This document shows, in pieces, positions 1 to 9,970 of a stretch of DNA of 64,000 bases. The position numbers and the translations under genes are program-made. The notes below the pieces were generated by a model that searched no databases, had not been told where the DNA came from, and saw only the letters and a program-made list of their open reading frames with translations. Location of the stretch: positions 124,001 to 188,000 of the forward strand of contig CAWKND010000014.1 of NCBI GenBank assembly GCA_963850915.1, read 5' to 3'. Every line of letters starts with the position of its first letter. Positions within the stretch are counted from its first letter, which is position 1. The DNA comes from CAVTWH01 sp963850915. Its GTDB lineage: Bacteria > Actinomycetota > Actinomycetes > Mycobacteriales > Micromonosporaceae.

Positions 1-2
1 AC

Positions 3-386
3 CCCGGGCCGGAGTGGCCAGCCGTGGTGGCTGCCCTGCTCGACGGCTTCGACGTAGTGGTGGTAGGGGTACCCGGGCCGGTCGGCGCGTCAGTGGCCAG
101 CCGGCTCTCCGCCCGAGCCCGGCAGCGGGGCAGCGTACTGGTCGCGACCGGGGAGTGGAGCGGGGCGGAGCTGGTACTCAGCCCGGTCGACAGCACCTGG
201 GAGGGGCTCGGGCAGGGGCGGGGTCGGCTGGTACGCCGGGAGTTGACGATCTCCGCGCGGGGCCGGGGTTCGGCGAGCCGCCCCCGGTACACCCGGCTGG
301 TTCTGGGGACGCAGATGCCGGTCCCCACGACGGCCGGTAATGAGCTGGCGACCGGGGATGAGCTGCTGGCCGAGGCGGTGGGCTGA
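3..386 (+). CDS. ImuA'-like protein, C-terminal part (cut by window edge)
   Basis: The frame is open from the window edge and ends in a TGA that overlaps the imuB ATG by one base, so the genes are translationally coupled. About 127 residues are visible, with an alternating beta-strand/helix pattern (DVVVVGVPG, GSVLVATGEW). This fits the tail of a RecA-fold protein. In actinobacteria the gene directly before imuB and dnaE2 is imuA', an accessory factor of the DNA-damage-induced mutasome, and the assignment rests mainly on that position. The N-terminal ATPase-like core lies outside the window, so the function cannot be confirmed. Confidence 0.55.
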   Translation, partial: PGPEWPAVVAALLDGFDVVVVGVPGPVGASVASRLSARARQRGSVLVATGEWSGAELVLSPVDSTWEGLGQGRGRLVRRELTISARGRGSASRPRYTRLVLGTQMPVPTTAGNELATGDELLAEAVG

Positions 387-1963
387 TGCGGCTGATGGTG
401 GTCTGGTGCCCGGACTGGCCGGTGATCGCCGCGGAGATCGCGGACGGGGTCCCGGCCCACCAGCCGGTGATCGTGCTGCACGCCAACCGGGTGGTGGCCT
501 GCTCGGAGGCGGCCCGCCGGGAGGGGATCCGGCGCGGGCTGCGCCGGCGCGAGGCGCAGAGCCGCTGCCCGCAGGTGATCGTGGTGGAGCAGGACCCGGG
601 TCGGGACGCCCGCGCCTTCGAGCCGGTGGTGGCCGCCGTCGAGGAGCTGGCGCCCGGGGTGGAGGTCCTGCGGGCCGGGGCGTGCGCGTTCGCGGCCCGG
701 GGACCGGCCGGCTACTACGGCTCGGAGGAGGCCGCGGCAGAGCGGATCATCGAGCATGTCGCCCAGTCCTGTGCCGTGGAAGCGCAGGTGGGGGCGGCTG
801 AGGGCAGCTTCGCGGCAGGGTTGGCGGCACGTGTCGGGCGGCTGGTACCCGACGGGCAGACCCCCGCCTTCCTCGCCGACCAGAGCATCGCGCTGATCGA
901 CCAGCCACCCCTGGCCGACCTGCTCGACCGGCTCGGGGTGCGTACCCTCGGCGCGTTCGCCGCCCTGCCGCCCACTGACGTACTCGCCCGGTTCGGCTTC
1001 GCCGCCGCACTCGCGCACCGGCTGGCGGCCGGACTCGACGAGCGCCCGCTCGCCATCCGGGAACAGCCCGCCGAGCTGACCGTCGAGGAGTCCTTCGATG
1101 AGCCACTGGACCGGGTCGACGTGGCCGCCTTCGCCGCCCGGCAACTGGCCGAGCGGCTGCACGACCGGCTCGCCGGCTACGGGCTGGCCTGCACCCGGCT
1201 GGGCATCACCGCGGTCACCGAGCGCGGCGAGGAGCTGCACCGCACCTGGCGCCACGACGGTCTGCTGAGCACGGGTGGCATCGCCGACCGGCTGCGCTGG
1301 CAGCTCGACGGCTGGCTGTCGGGTACCAACCGGGGAGTGGCCCGACCCAGTGGCGGGATCGTCCGGCTGTCGCTCGTACCCGAGGGGATAGTCGCGCACG
1401 CCGGACTGCAGCTCGGGCTGTGGGGGGACGCCGGGGTGGAGCGCGACCGGGCACACCGGGCGCTGCACCGGGTACAGGGCATGCTCGGGCCGGAGGCGAT
1501 CGTCACTCCGGTCCCTGGTGGCGGGCGTGACCCCGGTGACCAGGTGACGATGGTCCCGTGGGGGGACGAGCGGCTGCCCGCGCGCCCCGCGGAGCCGCCG
1601 TGGCCGGGTCGGCTGCCACCACCGTCGCCCGCGGTGGTACTCCCCGAACCGGCCCCCGCCCTGGTACTGGATGCCGACGGCGAGCCGGTCACCGTCTCCG
1701 CCCGGCTGGTGCTCTCCGCCCCGCCGGCCGTCCTCATCCTCGAACCGCCGCGCTGGACCGACGGGCCGATCCGGCGGCGCCGTGGGCCGCCGGAGCCGCT
1801 GCCGATCGTGGCGTGGGCCGGTCCGTGGCCGGTCGACGAGCGCTGGTGGGCGGCGCAGGAGGCGAACCGGCGGGTGCGTTTCCAGGTGGGTTTGGCCGAC
1901 GGCCGGGCGCTGCTGCTCACGCTGAGCGGCGGCGTCTGGGAGGTGGTCGCCAGCTATGACTGA
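386..1963 (+). CDS. imuB: ImuB, Y-family polymerase-like mutasome hub
   Basis: A 525-residue Y-family DNA polymerase homologue. Fold landmarks are MVVWCPDWPV at the N-terminus and the helix-hairpin-helix-like stretch near residues 170-200 (LLDRLGVRTLGAFAALP). The two acidic catalytic motifs of true Y-family enzymes (DMDAFY and SMDEAF, both present in DinB at 12564) are missing: the first is CPDWPV and the second is replaced near GACAFAARG. It should therefore be non-catalytic. In mycobacteria ImuB bridges the sliding clamp and DnaE2. It is coupled to the upstream gene by TGATG and followed by dnaE2. No LexA-type box was seen in the short gap to dnaE2; the operon promoter probably lies before the window. 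Confidence 0.9.
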   Translation: MRLMVVWCPDWPVIAAEIADGVPAHQPVIVLHANRVVACSEAARREGIRRGLRRREAQSRCPQVIVVEQDPGRDARAFEPVVAAVEELAPGVEVLRAGACAFAARGPAGYYGSEEAAAERIIEHVAQSCAVEAQVGAAEGSFAAGLAARVGRLVPDGQTPAFLADQSIALIDQPPLADLLDRLGVRTLGAFAALPPTDVLARFGFAAALAHRLAAGLDERPLAIREQPAELTVEESFDEPLDRVDVAAFAARQLAERLHDRLAGYGLACTRLGITAVTERGEELHRTWRHDGLLSTGGIADRLRWQLDGWLSGTNRGVARPSGGIVRLSLVPEGIVAHAGLQLGLWGDAGVERDRAHRALHRVQGMLGPEAIVTPVPGGGRDPGDQVTMVPWGDERLPARPAEPPWPGRLPPPSPAVVLPEPAPALVLDADGEPVTVSARLVLSAPPAVLILEPPRWTDGPIRRRRGPPEPLPIVAWAGPWPVDERWWAAQEANRRVRFQVGLADGRALLLTLSGGVWEVVASYD

Positions 1964-2021
1964 AGTCCTTGCGGCACAAGGTTTTCCGGGCCGCGGCCGC
2001 CGGCATCGGTGCGCCCCCACC

Positions 2022-2077
2022 AACGGTCGCACCCGAACGGTCGCACCGCAACGGCCGCACCCGAACGGCCACACAGA
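2022..2077 (+). repeat. Four tandem 14-bp units upstream of dnaE2
   Basis: Four consecutive 14-bp copies begin at 2022, 2036, 2050 and 2064. The first is AACGGTCGCACCCG; the others differ at a few positions and the last is degenerate. The array lies in the non-coding stretch between imuB and the leader ORF at 2115. It could be a binding site or just an unstable minisatellite. The rest of 1964-2114 shows no other recognisable signal. Confidence 0.7.
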
Positions 2078-2114
2078 GGCGCGCGCGGAGACAGCGCGGC
2101 AGAGAGGGGCAGGG

Positions 2115-2210
2115 ATGATCGACTACACCCGGCCGGCGTCACCACGGCGGCCGGCGCGTCCACCGGGCCGGCCCCGACCGTCCCGGCGGCCGAGCGGCGG
2201 GCGGCGCTGA
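2115..2210 (+). CDS. Possible 31-residue leader ORF coupled to dnaE2
   Basis: An ATG preceded by a purine-rich ribosome site (GAGGGGCAGGG) opens a 31-codon frame that is rich in Arg and Pro (it begins MIDYTRPASPRR). Its TGA overlaps the ATG chosen for dnaE2 as TGATG. The dnaE2 ATG itself has no good Shine-Dalgarno sequence, so ribosomes may reach it by reinitiation after this ORF. An alternative is that this was the start of a longer dnaE2 N-terminus now out of frame. No similarity to a known peptide is recognised. Confidence 0.4.
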   Translation: MIDYTRPASPRRPARPPGRPRPSRRPSGGRR

Positions 2211-5200
2211 TGGGCTTCAACAATCCGGACATCCCCTGGTCACAGCTGGAGGGGATGCTGTCCGGGCGGCCCATCGTCCACGACCCGCTCACCATCGACC
2301 ACGGCGACGGCGGCGACTCGCCGGCCTGGACCCGCAAACGTGGGTACTACGAAGCGCCCGAGCTGGTCCGCGGCGAGTCCACAGTGGACTATGCGGAGCT
2401 GCACTGCCACACCAACTTCAGCTTCCTCGACGGGGCGAGCCAGCCGGAGGAGCTGGTGGAGGAGGGGGTACGGCTGGGGCTGACCGGGCTGGCCGTCACC
2501 GACCACGACGGCATGTACGGCGTGGTGCGCTTCAGCGAGGCCGCCGAGGCGCTGAAGATGCCGACCATCTTCGGCGCCGAACTCTCCCTCGGGCTGCCCG
2601 GGCCGCAGAACGGGGTACCCGACCCGGCCGGCCGGCACCTGCTGGCGCTCGCGCGTGGGCCGGTGGGGTACGCCAAGCTGTCCAGCGTGATCGCCCACGC
2701 GCACCTGGCCGGTGGCGAGAAGGGGCGCCCCGTCTACGACCTGGCACAGGTGGCCGACGAACTCCGCGACCACGTGCTGATCCTCACCGGCTGCCGCAAG
2801 GGGCAGGTACCCGCCGCGCTGGCGGCCGGTGGCGACGGGCAGGCGGAGCTGGCGGAGTTGGTGAAGCTGTTCGGCAAGGACAGTGTCGCCGTCGAGCTGA
2901 CCCACCACGGGCATCCGCAGGACGACGAGCACAACGACGGGCTGGCCGCATTGGCTCAGTGGAGCCATTTGCCGACCGTGGCGACCGGAAACGTGCACTA
3001 CGCCACCCCCGGGCGGCGGCGGCTGGCCACCGCGCTCGCAGCGGTCCGCGCCCGGCGCAGCCTGGACGAGATCGACGGCTGGCTGCCGGCAGCCGGGGTG
3101 GCGCATCTGCGCAGCGGGGAGGAGATGGCCGCCCGGTTCGCTGCCTTCCCCGGCGCCGTTGCCAGGGCCGGTGCGTACGGTCGGGAACTCGCCTTCAACC
3201 TGCTGCTGGTCGCCCCGCAACTGCCCAACTGCGCACCGGAGGACAGCGAGCTGACCGAGATGGAGTACCTGCGTGTGCTCACGCTGCGCGGCGCCGAAAA
3301 GCGCTATGGCAGTCGGGACAGCAATCCCAAGGCGTACAAGCAACTCGACCACGAACTGGCCACGATCGAGCACCTGAATTTCCCCGGCTACTTCCTGATC
3401 GTTTACGACATCGTCGAGTACTGCAAGAAGGAGGACATCTACTGCCAGGGCCGGGGTTCGGCGGCCAACTCGGCGGTCTGCTACGCGTTGGGCATCACCA
3501 ATGTCGATCCGGTGCACTGGGATCTGCTGTTCGAGCGCTTCCTCGCCCAGGAGCGCGACGGGCCACCCGACATCGACCTGGACATCGAATCTGATCAACG
3601 CGAAAAGGTCATCCAGCACGTCTACGAGAAGTACGGCCGGCTCAACGCGGCTCAGGTGGCCAATGTCGTTTCGTACCGGCCCCGCTCCGCCGTACGTGAC
3701 ATGGCCAAGGCGTTCGGCTTCTCACCGGGCCAGCAGGACGCGTGGAGCAAACAGATCGACCGCTGGGGTTCGATCGCGAGCCTGGATGTGGAGGAGATCC
3801 CGGAGCAGGTGGTGCGGTACGCCAACCAACTGCAGACCTTCCCGCGGCATCTGGGCATCCACTCCGGCGGCATGGTGATCTGCGACCGGCCGGTGATCGA
3901 GGTGTGCCCGGTGGAGTGGGCGCGGATGGCCAACCGGACCGTCCTGCAGTGGGACAAGGACGACTGCGCCCTGATCAACCTGGTCAAGTTCGACCTGCTC
4001 GGCCTGGGCATGCTCTCCGCGCTGCACTACGCCTTCGACATGATCGACAGTGCCCTCGACCTGAGCCGGATGCCGCTGGACGACCAGGAGGTCTACGGCA
4101 TGCTCTGCCGGGCCGACTCGGTGGGCGTGTTCCAGGTGGAGTCGCGGGCTCAGATGGCCACCCTGCCCCGGCTGCGCCCGGACAAGTTCTACGACCTGGT
4201 GGTCGAGGTCGCGCTCATCCGCCCCGGCCCGATCCAGGGCGGCTCGGTACACCCCTACATCCGCCGGGCGCGGGGGCAGGAGGAGATCACCTACCCGCAT
4301 CCGTTGGCGCGCAACACGTTGAAGCGGACCAAGGGGGTACCGCTGTTCCAGGAGCAGCTGATGCAGCTGTCCATGGACATCGCCGGATTCACCGCAGCCG
4401 AGGCCGACGAGCTGCGCCGGGCCATGGGCGCCAAGCGCTCCATGGAGCGGATGGTGAAGATCCGGGACCGGCTCTACGAAGGCATGGCGAAGAACGGCAT
4501 CACCGGCGCGCTCGCCGACGACTTCTACCTGAAGCTCTCCGCCTTCGCCAACTACGGCTTCCCGGAGAGCCACGCGATGAGCTTCGCCTACCTCGTCTTC
4601 GCCAGCGCCTGGCTCAAGCGCTACCACCCGGCCGCGTTCTGCGCCGCACTGCTCAACGCCCAGCCGATGGGCTTCTACTCGCCGCAGACGCTGGTCGACG
4701 ACGCCCGCCGGCACGGAGTCACGGTGCTGCGGCCGGACATCAATGCCAGCAACGCCAAGGCGATCCTGGAGCGCGACGGGCAGACCCGGGGGTGTGCCGG
4801 GGGAGTCGGCGAGCCGCCGGGCGAGTGGGGGCGGGGCGGGCCGGTGGTACGCCTCGGGCTGTCCTCGGTACGCAGCCTCGGCGACCCGGTGGCGACTGCG
4901 GATCGAGGAGGAGAGAGCCAAGAACGGGGGGTACCGGGGGATGGTTGACCTGGCACAGCGGGTCGGGCTGTCCACCACCCAGCTGGAGGCGCTGGCCACC
5001 GCGGGGGTCTTCGACAGCCTCGGGCTGAGCCGACGGGAGGCGCTGTGGGCGGCCGGCGCCGCCGCGCAGGAGCGGGCCGGCCGGCTCCCGGGCACCGTGA
5101 CCGGGGTCAGCGCGCCGATGCTGCCCGGGATGGACGAGGTGGACACGTTGATCGCCGACGTCTGGGCCACCGGCATGTCCACCGAGCGGCACCCGGTCGA

Positions 5201-5543
5201 GTTCGCCCGCGAATACCTGACCCGGCTCGGCGCGCTCTCCGTCGCGGCGGTCGGCGAGGCCGAGGACAAGACGCGCATCCTGGTCGGCGGGGTGGTCACC
5301 CACCGGCAGCGGCCGGCCACCGCGGGCGGGATCACCTTCATCAACCTGGAGGACGAGACCGGCATGCTCAACATCGTCTGCTCGCCGGGCCTGTGGCACC
5401 GCTACCGCAGGGTTGCCCGTACCAGCTCGGCGCTGCTCGTGCGTGGCCTGGTGGAGAAGCAGGACGGCGTGGTCAACCTGAACGCCGACCACCTGGTGAC
5501 ACTGCGCCTGCCGGTACGCCCCAGCTCCCGGGATTTCCGTTGA
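2210..5543 (+). pseudogene. dnaE2: dnaE2, error-prone DNA polymerase III alpha, frame interrupted
   Basis: Translesion polymerase of the C family acting with ImuB. The start MGFNNPDIPWSQLEGML matches the usual DnaE2 N-terminus. The PHP domain is at the front (ELHCHTNFSFLDGAS, TDHDGMYG) and the polymerase core carries PDIDLDIES. An OB-fold-like tail follows (GGITFINLEDETGMLNIV). The frame breaks at about 4892-4900. Before it reads SSVRSLGDPVAT, and the conserved continuation RIEEERAKNGGYRGMVDL is one frame later, as if base 4898 or a neighbour were extra. Joined, the protein is about 1110 residues, normal for the family. Taken literally the first frame ends at 4948 without the C-terminal region. 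Sequence error or real inactivation cannot be told apart here. Confidence 0.85.
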
Positions 5544-5616
5544 CCAACGGGTTTGCCCGACCGATATCGGGGAACGCATCTACCGACGTGCCTGTCTCAC
5601 GTCGGAAGGATGCGTC

Positions 5617-6231
5617 ATGTCCCAGTCGTTCCCCACCCCGCCGCCGCTCGAACCGGAGACTCCCGGCCCGTCCGCGGCAGGCCCCGCCGGTCCCCGCCCC
5701 ACGGTGGTGACCGCCGCTGCCGGCCTGCTCATCTTCGTCGCCGTGGCGCTGGTCGTACTCGCGCTGCTGCCGCTGCCGTACGCCGGCAAGGTCGCGGACG
5801 TGACTAAGGTGGCGTACGCCAATGTCACCAACGGCGCCCAGATCGCCAACGTCGCCCGCATCGGCGCCTTCGTGGCCCTGGCGCTCTACCTCATCGTCGC
5901 CATCGGCCTTGCCGTGCTGGCCCGGTTCGACCTGCGCGGCAGCTATGCCGCCCGGATCGTCACCTGGGTGGTCGGCGGCCTCGGCGTGCTGTGCTGCGGT
6001 GGCAGCGCCGGCCTGGGCGGCGTCGCGAGCAGCATGGGTACCCGCAACGCCAACGGGGTGGACACCACCGCGCTGAAGGCGCAGATCAAGGCGATCTACC
6101 CCGCCTGGTACCAGCCGACCACGGTCACGTTGACGGTCCTGCTGGTACTGGCCCTCATCGTGGCACTGATCCTGCTGGCCCTGCCAGCTGCCAACGCCTA
6201 CTTCCGCCGGGCACCGAACGTGGTCAGCTGA
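5617..6231 (+). CDS. Four-helix membrane protein of unknown function
   Basis: A 204-residue protein with a Pro-rich cytoplasmic start of about 25 residues and four hydrophobic segments near residues 28-50, 85-105, 120-145 and 172-195. Many actinobacterial genomes carry similar small Pro-rich-head membrane proteins; no family function is known to me. The ATG at 5617 has a GGAAGGA ribosome site about 7 bases upstream. It is separated from dnaE2 by 73 bases and converges on the MMPL gene. No catalytic motif is visible. Confidence 0.75.
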   Translation: MSQSFPTPPPLEPETPGPSAAGPAGPRPTVVTAAAGLLIFVAVALVVLALLPLPYAGKVADVTKVAYANVTNGAQIANVARIGAFVALALYLIVAIGLAVLARFDLRGSYAARIVTWVVGGLGVLCCGGSAGLGGVASSMGTRNANGVDTTALKAQIKAIYPAWYQPTTVTLTVLLVLALIVALILLALPAANAYFRRAPNVVS

Positions 6232-6246
6232 CCCGGTCAGCTGACC
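6222..6246. repeat. Two copies of palindrome GGTCAGCTGACC at convergent gene ends
   Basis: The 12-bp perfect palindrome GGTCAGCTGACC occurs at 6222-6233 and again at 6235-6246, with one base between. The stop codon of the plus-strand gene lies in the first copy and that of the minus-strand MMPL gene in the second. It may act as a short bidirectional transcription end or be a recent 13-bp tandem duplication. There is no T-run, so classical termination is uncertain. Confidence 0.6.
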
Positions 6247-8423
6247 CGGGCTGTGGGCTGACGGGACAGCCGCCCCGGCCACCAGGTACGCCGGCCCAGG
6301 TCCAGCGCGAGTGCCGGTACCAGCAGCGTGCGTACCAGGAACGTGTCCAGCAGTACGCCGAGCGCCACGATCACCGCCGTCTGTACCGACGGGACCAGCG
6401 GCAGTACGCACAGCGCCGCGAAGGTGGCCGCGAGTACCACCCCGGCGCTGGTGATCACGCCACCGGTGGCCGTCAGCGCCCGGGGTACCCCGGCCGCGTG
6501 CCCCGAGCGCGCGGTCTCCTCGCGCGCCCTGGTCATCAGGAAGATGGTGTAGTCGACACCCAGCGCGACCAGGAACAGGAAGGTCTGCAGCGGCAGGGCG
6601 ACCCACAGCCGGGGATGCCCGATCGCCGCCAGTACCAGCCCGGCCGCGCCCAGCGCCGCCGCGTAGGTGAGCACCACGCTGGCCAGCAGTACCAGCGGGG
6701 CGACCAGCGCGCGTAGCAGCAGGATCAGTACGAACAGCACGACGCCGAGGATCAGCGGGATGACCACCCGGTTGTCCCGGGCGGCCACGTCGGCGGTGTC
6801 CACCACGTTCGCCGTGTCCCCGCCGACCAGTGCCTGCCCACCGGGTACCGCGTGCACGGCCACCCGCAGGTCCCGTACCGCCTTTTCCCCCCGTGGGCTC
6901 TCCGGTGCGTCCGCGAGCACCACCGGTACCCGTACCCACTGCGTGTCCGCGGACACCTCCGGCGGCAGCGTGCCGGAAACCCCGGGTACCTGCTGCGCAG
7001 CAGTGGCGACCCGGGTGGCGGCACGGCTGGAAGCGATGATCTCGACCGGCGCCGAGGTACCGGCCGGGTAGTGTGCCGCGATCAGGTGCTCGCCGGTGAC
7101 CGAGCCGACCTCGGTGGTGAACGCCTCGTCCCCGGGCAGCCCGAGGGAGAGGTTGCCGATGCCCAGCGTGAGCGCGACCAGTACGCCGGCGGTGGCCAGC
7201 CAGATCGGTCGCGGCCGGGCGCTGACCGCGCCGGCCACCCCACGCCACAGCCGGTGCCGCGCGGCGGGCCGGCCGGTGCGCGGCACGAACGGCCAGAAGA
7301 TCCACCGGCCACACAGCACCAGCAGCGCCGGCAGCAGGGTGGTCATCACCAGGAACGCGGAGACCACCCCCACCGCTCCGACCGGACCCAGGCCACGGGT
7401 GGCCGGCAGGTCGGCGGCGAGCAGGCAGAGCATGCCGAGGCTGACGGTGGCCGCCGACGCGGCGATGGCCGGCAGGCAGCGGCGCACCGCCAGCGCCATC
7501 GCCACGTGCCGGTCGTCGTTGTCCCGCAAGGCTTCCCGGTACCGGGAGATGAGCAGCAGGGCATAGTCCACGCCGACCCCGAAGACCAGGATGGTGAGGA
7601 TGCTCTGGCTCTGGAAGTCGACGGTGACGCCGGCGTGCCGGGCCAGCAGGTACACGACGGCACTGGCGAGCTGGCTGGCCACCCCGACCGCGAATAGCGG
7701 GATCACCCACAGCACCGGGCTGCGGTAGGTGAGGATCAGCAGCAGCGCCACGGCGAGTCCGGTAGCCAGCAGCAGCGCCCCGTCCAGCCCGCCGAACGCG
7801 TCGAACACGTCGTCGGTGGCGCCGGCCGAGCCGGTGATCGCGGTACGCAGCCCGGCCGGTACCCCCGCCTTGACCTGGTCCTTGATCTTCGGCACGGCCG
7901 CGCTCTGTGCGCCGTCGTCACCGGCGAGCGCGAAGGTCAGCAGGAGCGCCTGCCCGTCCGCACTCGGTACCGCCGGATCGATCTTGCCGTTGACCGCGTA
8001 CCCGGCCAGCGCCGCGCGGTCGGCCGCCACCTTGGCCCGGTCGGCGTCGGTGAGTCCGGCGTCCCGCGCGTAGACGACCACCGCCACCAGCGAGTCGGGC
8101 CCGGGGAACGCGGTCGCCGCCCGGTCCGCCTCCCGGGTCGACTCGGTACCGGCCGGCAGCGCGCTCAGCTGGCTGTTGTCGAGGGCGCTGGTGAGCTTGA
8201 TCGCGAGCGGCCCGGCGACCGAGGCGATGACGATCCACAGCGCCAGCGCCACGAACTTGCCGCGCCGGCCGGTGAACAGGCGGCTGACCCGTCCCGGCCG
8301 GGCCACGCCGCTGTCGACTCCGGGCGGATTGGACTGGTTCGGCGGGCTGGACTGACTGGGCGGGCTGGACTGACTGGGCGGGCTGGACTGACTGGGTAGG
8401 CTGAGCCGGCGGTTCGGGGTCAT
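6237..8423 (-). CDS. MMPL-family RND transporter
   Basis: A 728-residue inner-membrane exporter of the MmpL/RND class, which usually moves lipids or other hydrophobic molecules. It shows the twofold RND layout: helix near residue 40, a large extracytoplasmic loop, a helix bundle with the motif FGVGVDYALLLISRYRE, a second loop, and a second bundle with LGVDYTIFLMTRARE. Both GVDY motifs needed for proton transfer are intact. The ATG at 8423 has a GGAGAGGT ribosome site. The N-terminal 30 residues hold SQSSPP repeats encoded by an 18-bp tandem repeat. It is divergent from the histidine kinase gene, so that system may control it. The substrate is unknown. Confidence 0.92.
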   Translation of the reverse strand: MTPNRRLSLPSQSSPPSQSSPPSQSSPPNQSNPPGVDSGVARPGRVSRLFTGRRGKFVALALWIVIASVAGPLAIKLTSALDNSQLSALPAGTESTREADRAATAFPGPDSLVAVVVYARDAGLTDADRAKVAADRAALAGYAVNGKIDPAVPSADGQALLLTFALAGDDGAQSAAVPKIKDQVKAGVPAGLRTAITGSAGATDDVFDAFGGLDGALLLATGLAVALLLILTYRSPVLWVIPLFAVGVASQLASAVVYLLARHAGVTVDFQSQSILTILVFGVGVDYALLLISRYREALRDNDDRHVAMALAVRRCLPAIAASAATVSLGMLCLLAADLPATRGLGPVGAVGVVSAFLVMTTLLPALLVLCGRWIFWPFVPRTGRPAARHRLWRGVAGAVSARPRPIWLATAGVLVALTLGIGNLSLGLPGDEAFTTEVGSVTGEHLIAAHYPAGTSAPVEIIASSRAATRVATAAQQVPGVSGTLPPEVSADTQWVRVPVVLADAPESPRGEKAVRDLRVAVHAVPGGQALVGGDTANVVDTADVAARDNRVVIPLILGVVLFVLILLLRALVAPLVLLASVVLTYAAALGAAGLVLAAIGHPRLWVALPLQTFLFLVALGVDYTIFLMTRAREETARSGHAAGVPRALTATGGVITSAGVVLAATFAALCVLPLVPSVQTAVIVALGVLLDTFLVRTLLVPALALDLGRRTWWPGRLSRQPTARVS
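8331..8398 (-). repeat. 18-bp tandem repeat encoding SQSSPP in the MMPL gene
   Basis: About three and a half 18-bp copies. On the coding strand the 14-bp word CCCAGTCAGTCCAG recurs three times. The same word occurs in a related array at the end of murF (39121-39167), read in a different frame. Confidence 0.8.
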
Positions 8424-8605
8424 CGGGCGGACCTCTCCGATCGTTCGGATATCTCACCGCCGATCCCACGCCGCCACGCCGCTCCGGTCAGGAGTGGCAG
8501 TGCCCGACCCGTGGTGGTACCAGTACCCCTGTCCGTCTTCCCAACCGCTCGGCGGTGGTACTGGCACCCGTGTCCAGCCGGGTCCGGACCAGCGAAGATG
8601 GTGGT

Positions 8606-9970
8606 GTGCAGAGCGAAAACGCTGATCGGGGCCGCCAGGCGACCCGGTTGTGGGTCCGCGGCGTAGCCGTCACGGCCGGCCGGGGGCTGGCGGTGGGGCT
8701 GCTCGCGGTCGTGGTCAACCCGGTGCTGTTCGCGCTGTCGGTCATCTCGCTGGCGCTGGTCCCGGCGCTCGGCCTGGGTCTGCTGCTGTTCCCGGCGGTG
8801 ACCGCGGCCGTCCGGTGGCGTACCGGCCTGGCCCGGCGCTTCGCCGGTTGGTCGGGCGTACAGATCCCGGCGCCCTACCTGCCCGCCCCGGAGCGGCCCG
8901 GCCGGTGGCGGCAGCTGCGCTGGCTGGCCACGGATGCGGCCACCTGGCGAGACCTGCTCTGGCTCGTCCCGGGTGCACTGATCGGTGGCGTCACCGGCCT
9001 GCTCACCGCCGGCCTCCCCGCGTACGGCGTCGAGGGGCTGATCCTGCCCGTGGCGCTCTTCCCGTTCGGCACCGGCTACGGCTGGGGGCCGATCTGGCCG
9101 ATCGACACCGTTGCCAAGGCGCTGGTCTGCCCGCCGATGGCCCTGCTGGTACTGATCATCGGAGTGCTCGCCGGACCGCGGCTGCTGCGCCTGGAGGCAC
9201 GCTTCACTGCCACCCTGCTGCGGCCGACCGTGGCAGCCGGGCTGCGGCTGCGGGTGTCCCAGCTGACCCGTACCCGCGCCGAGACGGTCGACGCGCAAGC
9301 CGCCGAGCTGCGCCGCATCGAACGCGACCTGCACGACGGTGCGCAGGCCCGGATGGTGTCCCTCAGCATGAGCATCGGGCTCGCCGAGGAGCTGCTCAAA
9401 CGCGATCCGGACTCGGCTGCCCAGCTGCTCGCCGACGCCCGGACGGCGAGCGGCGAAGCCCTGGTGGAGCTGCGTACCCTGGTCCGCGGCATCCACCCGC
9501 CGGTACTGGCCGAGCGTGGGCTGGCCGGCGCCGTGCAGGCGCTGGCGATGGCGCTGCCGCTTCCGGTCGCGGTAGAGGTCGACCTGCCCGGGCGGCTGGC
9601 GGCCCCGGTTGAGTCGGCGGTCTACTTCGTTGTCGCCGAGGCGCTCACCAACATCGCCCGGCACAGCGGCGCCAGTACGGCCTGGATCCGGCTGCGGTAC
9701 ATCCGTTCCGGCTCGGCCCCGGGTGACGGCGCGGCCGCCGGCTCGGGCGGAGCCGGGGGCGGGCGGCTGCTGGTGGAGGTCGGGGACGACGGGGTCGGCG
9801 GCGCCGATCCGGCACACGGCTCCGGGCTGGTCGGGATGGAGCGCCGGCTGGCCGCGTTCGATGGAATCATGACCGTGACCAGTCCGCTCGCCGGACCAAC
9901 CGTGGTGACGATGGAGCTGCCGTGCGAGTTGTCATCGCCGAGGACCTCACCCTCCTCCGCGACGGGCTGA
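8606..9970 (+). CDS. Sensor histidine kinase (HisKA_3 type)
   Basis: Membrane sensor of a NarL-type two-component system, about 454 residues from the GTG at 8606. An in-frame start further upstream at 8555 is less likely because the conserved part begins at RLWVRGVAV. The front half carries paired hydrophobic segments (about 25-60 and 120-190). Then comes the dimerisation box RDLHDGAQARM, with the phosphorylated His near residue 243, and the ATPase domain with EALTNIARHS and VGDDGVGGA. The response regulator starts inside its last 49 bases, so the two are co-translated. The 182-base gap to the divergent MMPL gene holds both promoters. The signal sensed is unknown. Confidence 0.9.
   Translation: MQSENADRGRQATRLWVRGVAVTAGRGLAVGLLAVVVNPVLFALSVISLALVPALGLGLLLFPAVTAAVRWRTGLARRFAGWSGVQIPAPYLPAPERPGRWRQLRWLATDAATWRDLLWLVPGALIGGVTGLLTAGLPAYGVEGLILPVALFPFGTGYGWGPIWPIDTVAKALVCPPMALLVLIIGVLAGPRLLRLEARFTATLLRPTVAAGLRLRVSQLTRTRAETVDAQAAELRRIERDLHDGAQARMVSLSMSIGLAEELLKRDPDSAAQLLADARTASGEALVELRTLVRGIHPPVLAERGLAGAVQALAMALPLPVAVEVDLPGRLAAPVESAVYFVVAEALTNIARHSGASTAWIRLRYIRSGSAPGDGAAAGSGGAGGGRLLVEVGDDGVGGADPAHGSGLVGMERRLAAFDGIMTVTSPLAGPTVVTMELPCELSSPRTSPSSATG

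Noticed and set aside
1964..2209. LexA/SOS box in front of dnaE2
   Set aside because: No GAAC-N4-GTTC type palindrome is present in the interval.
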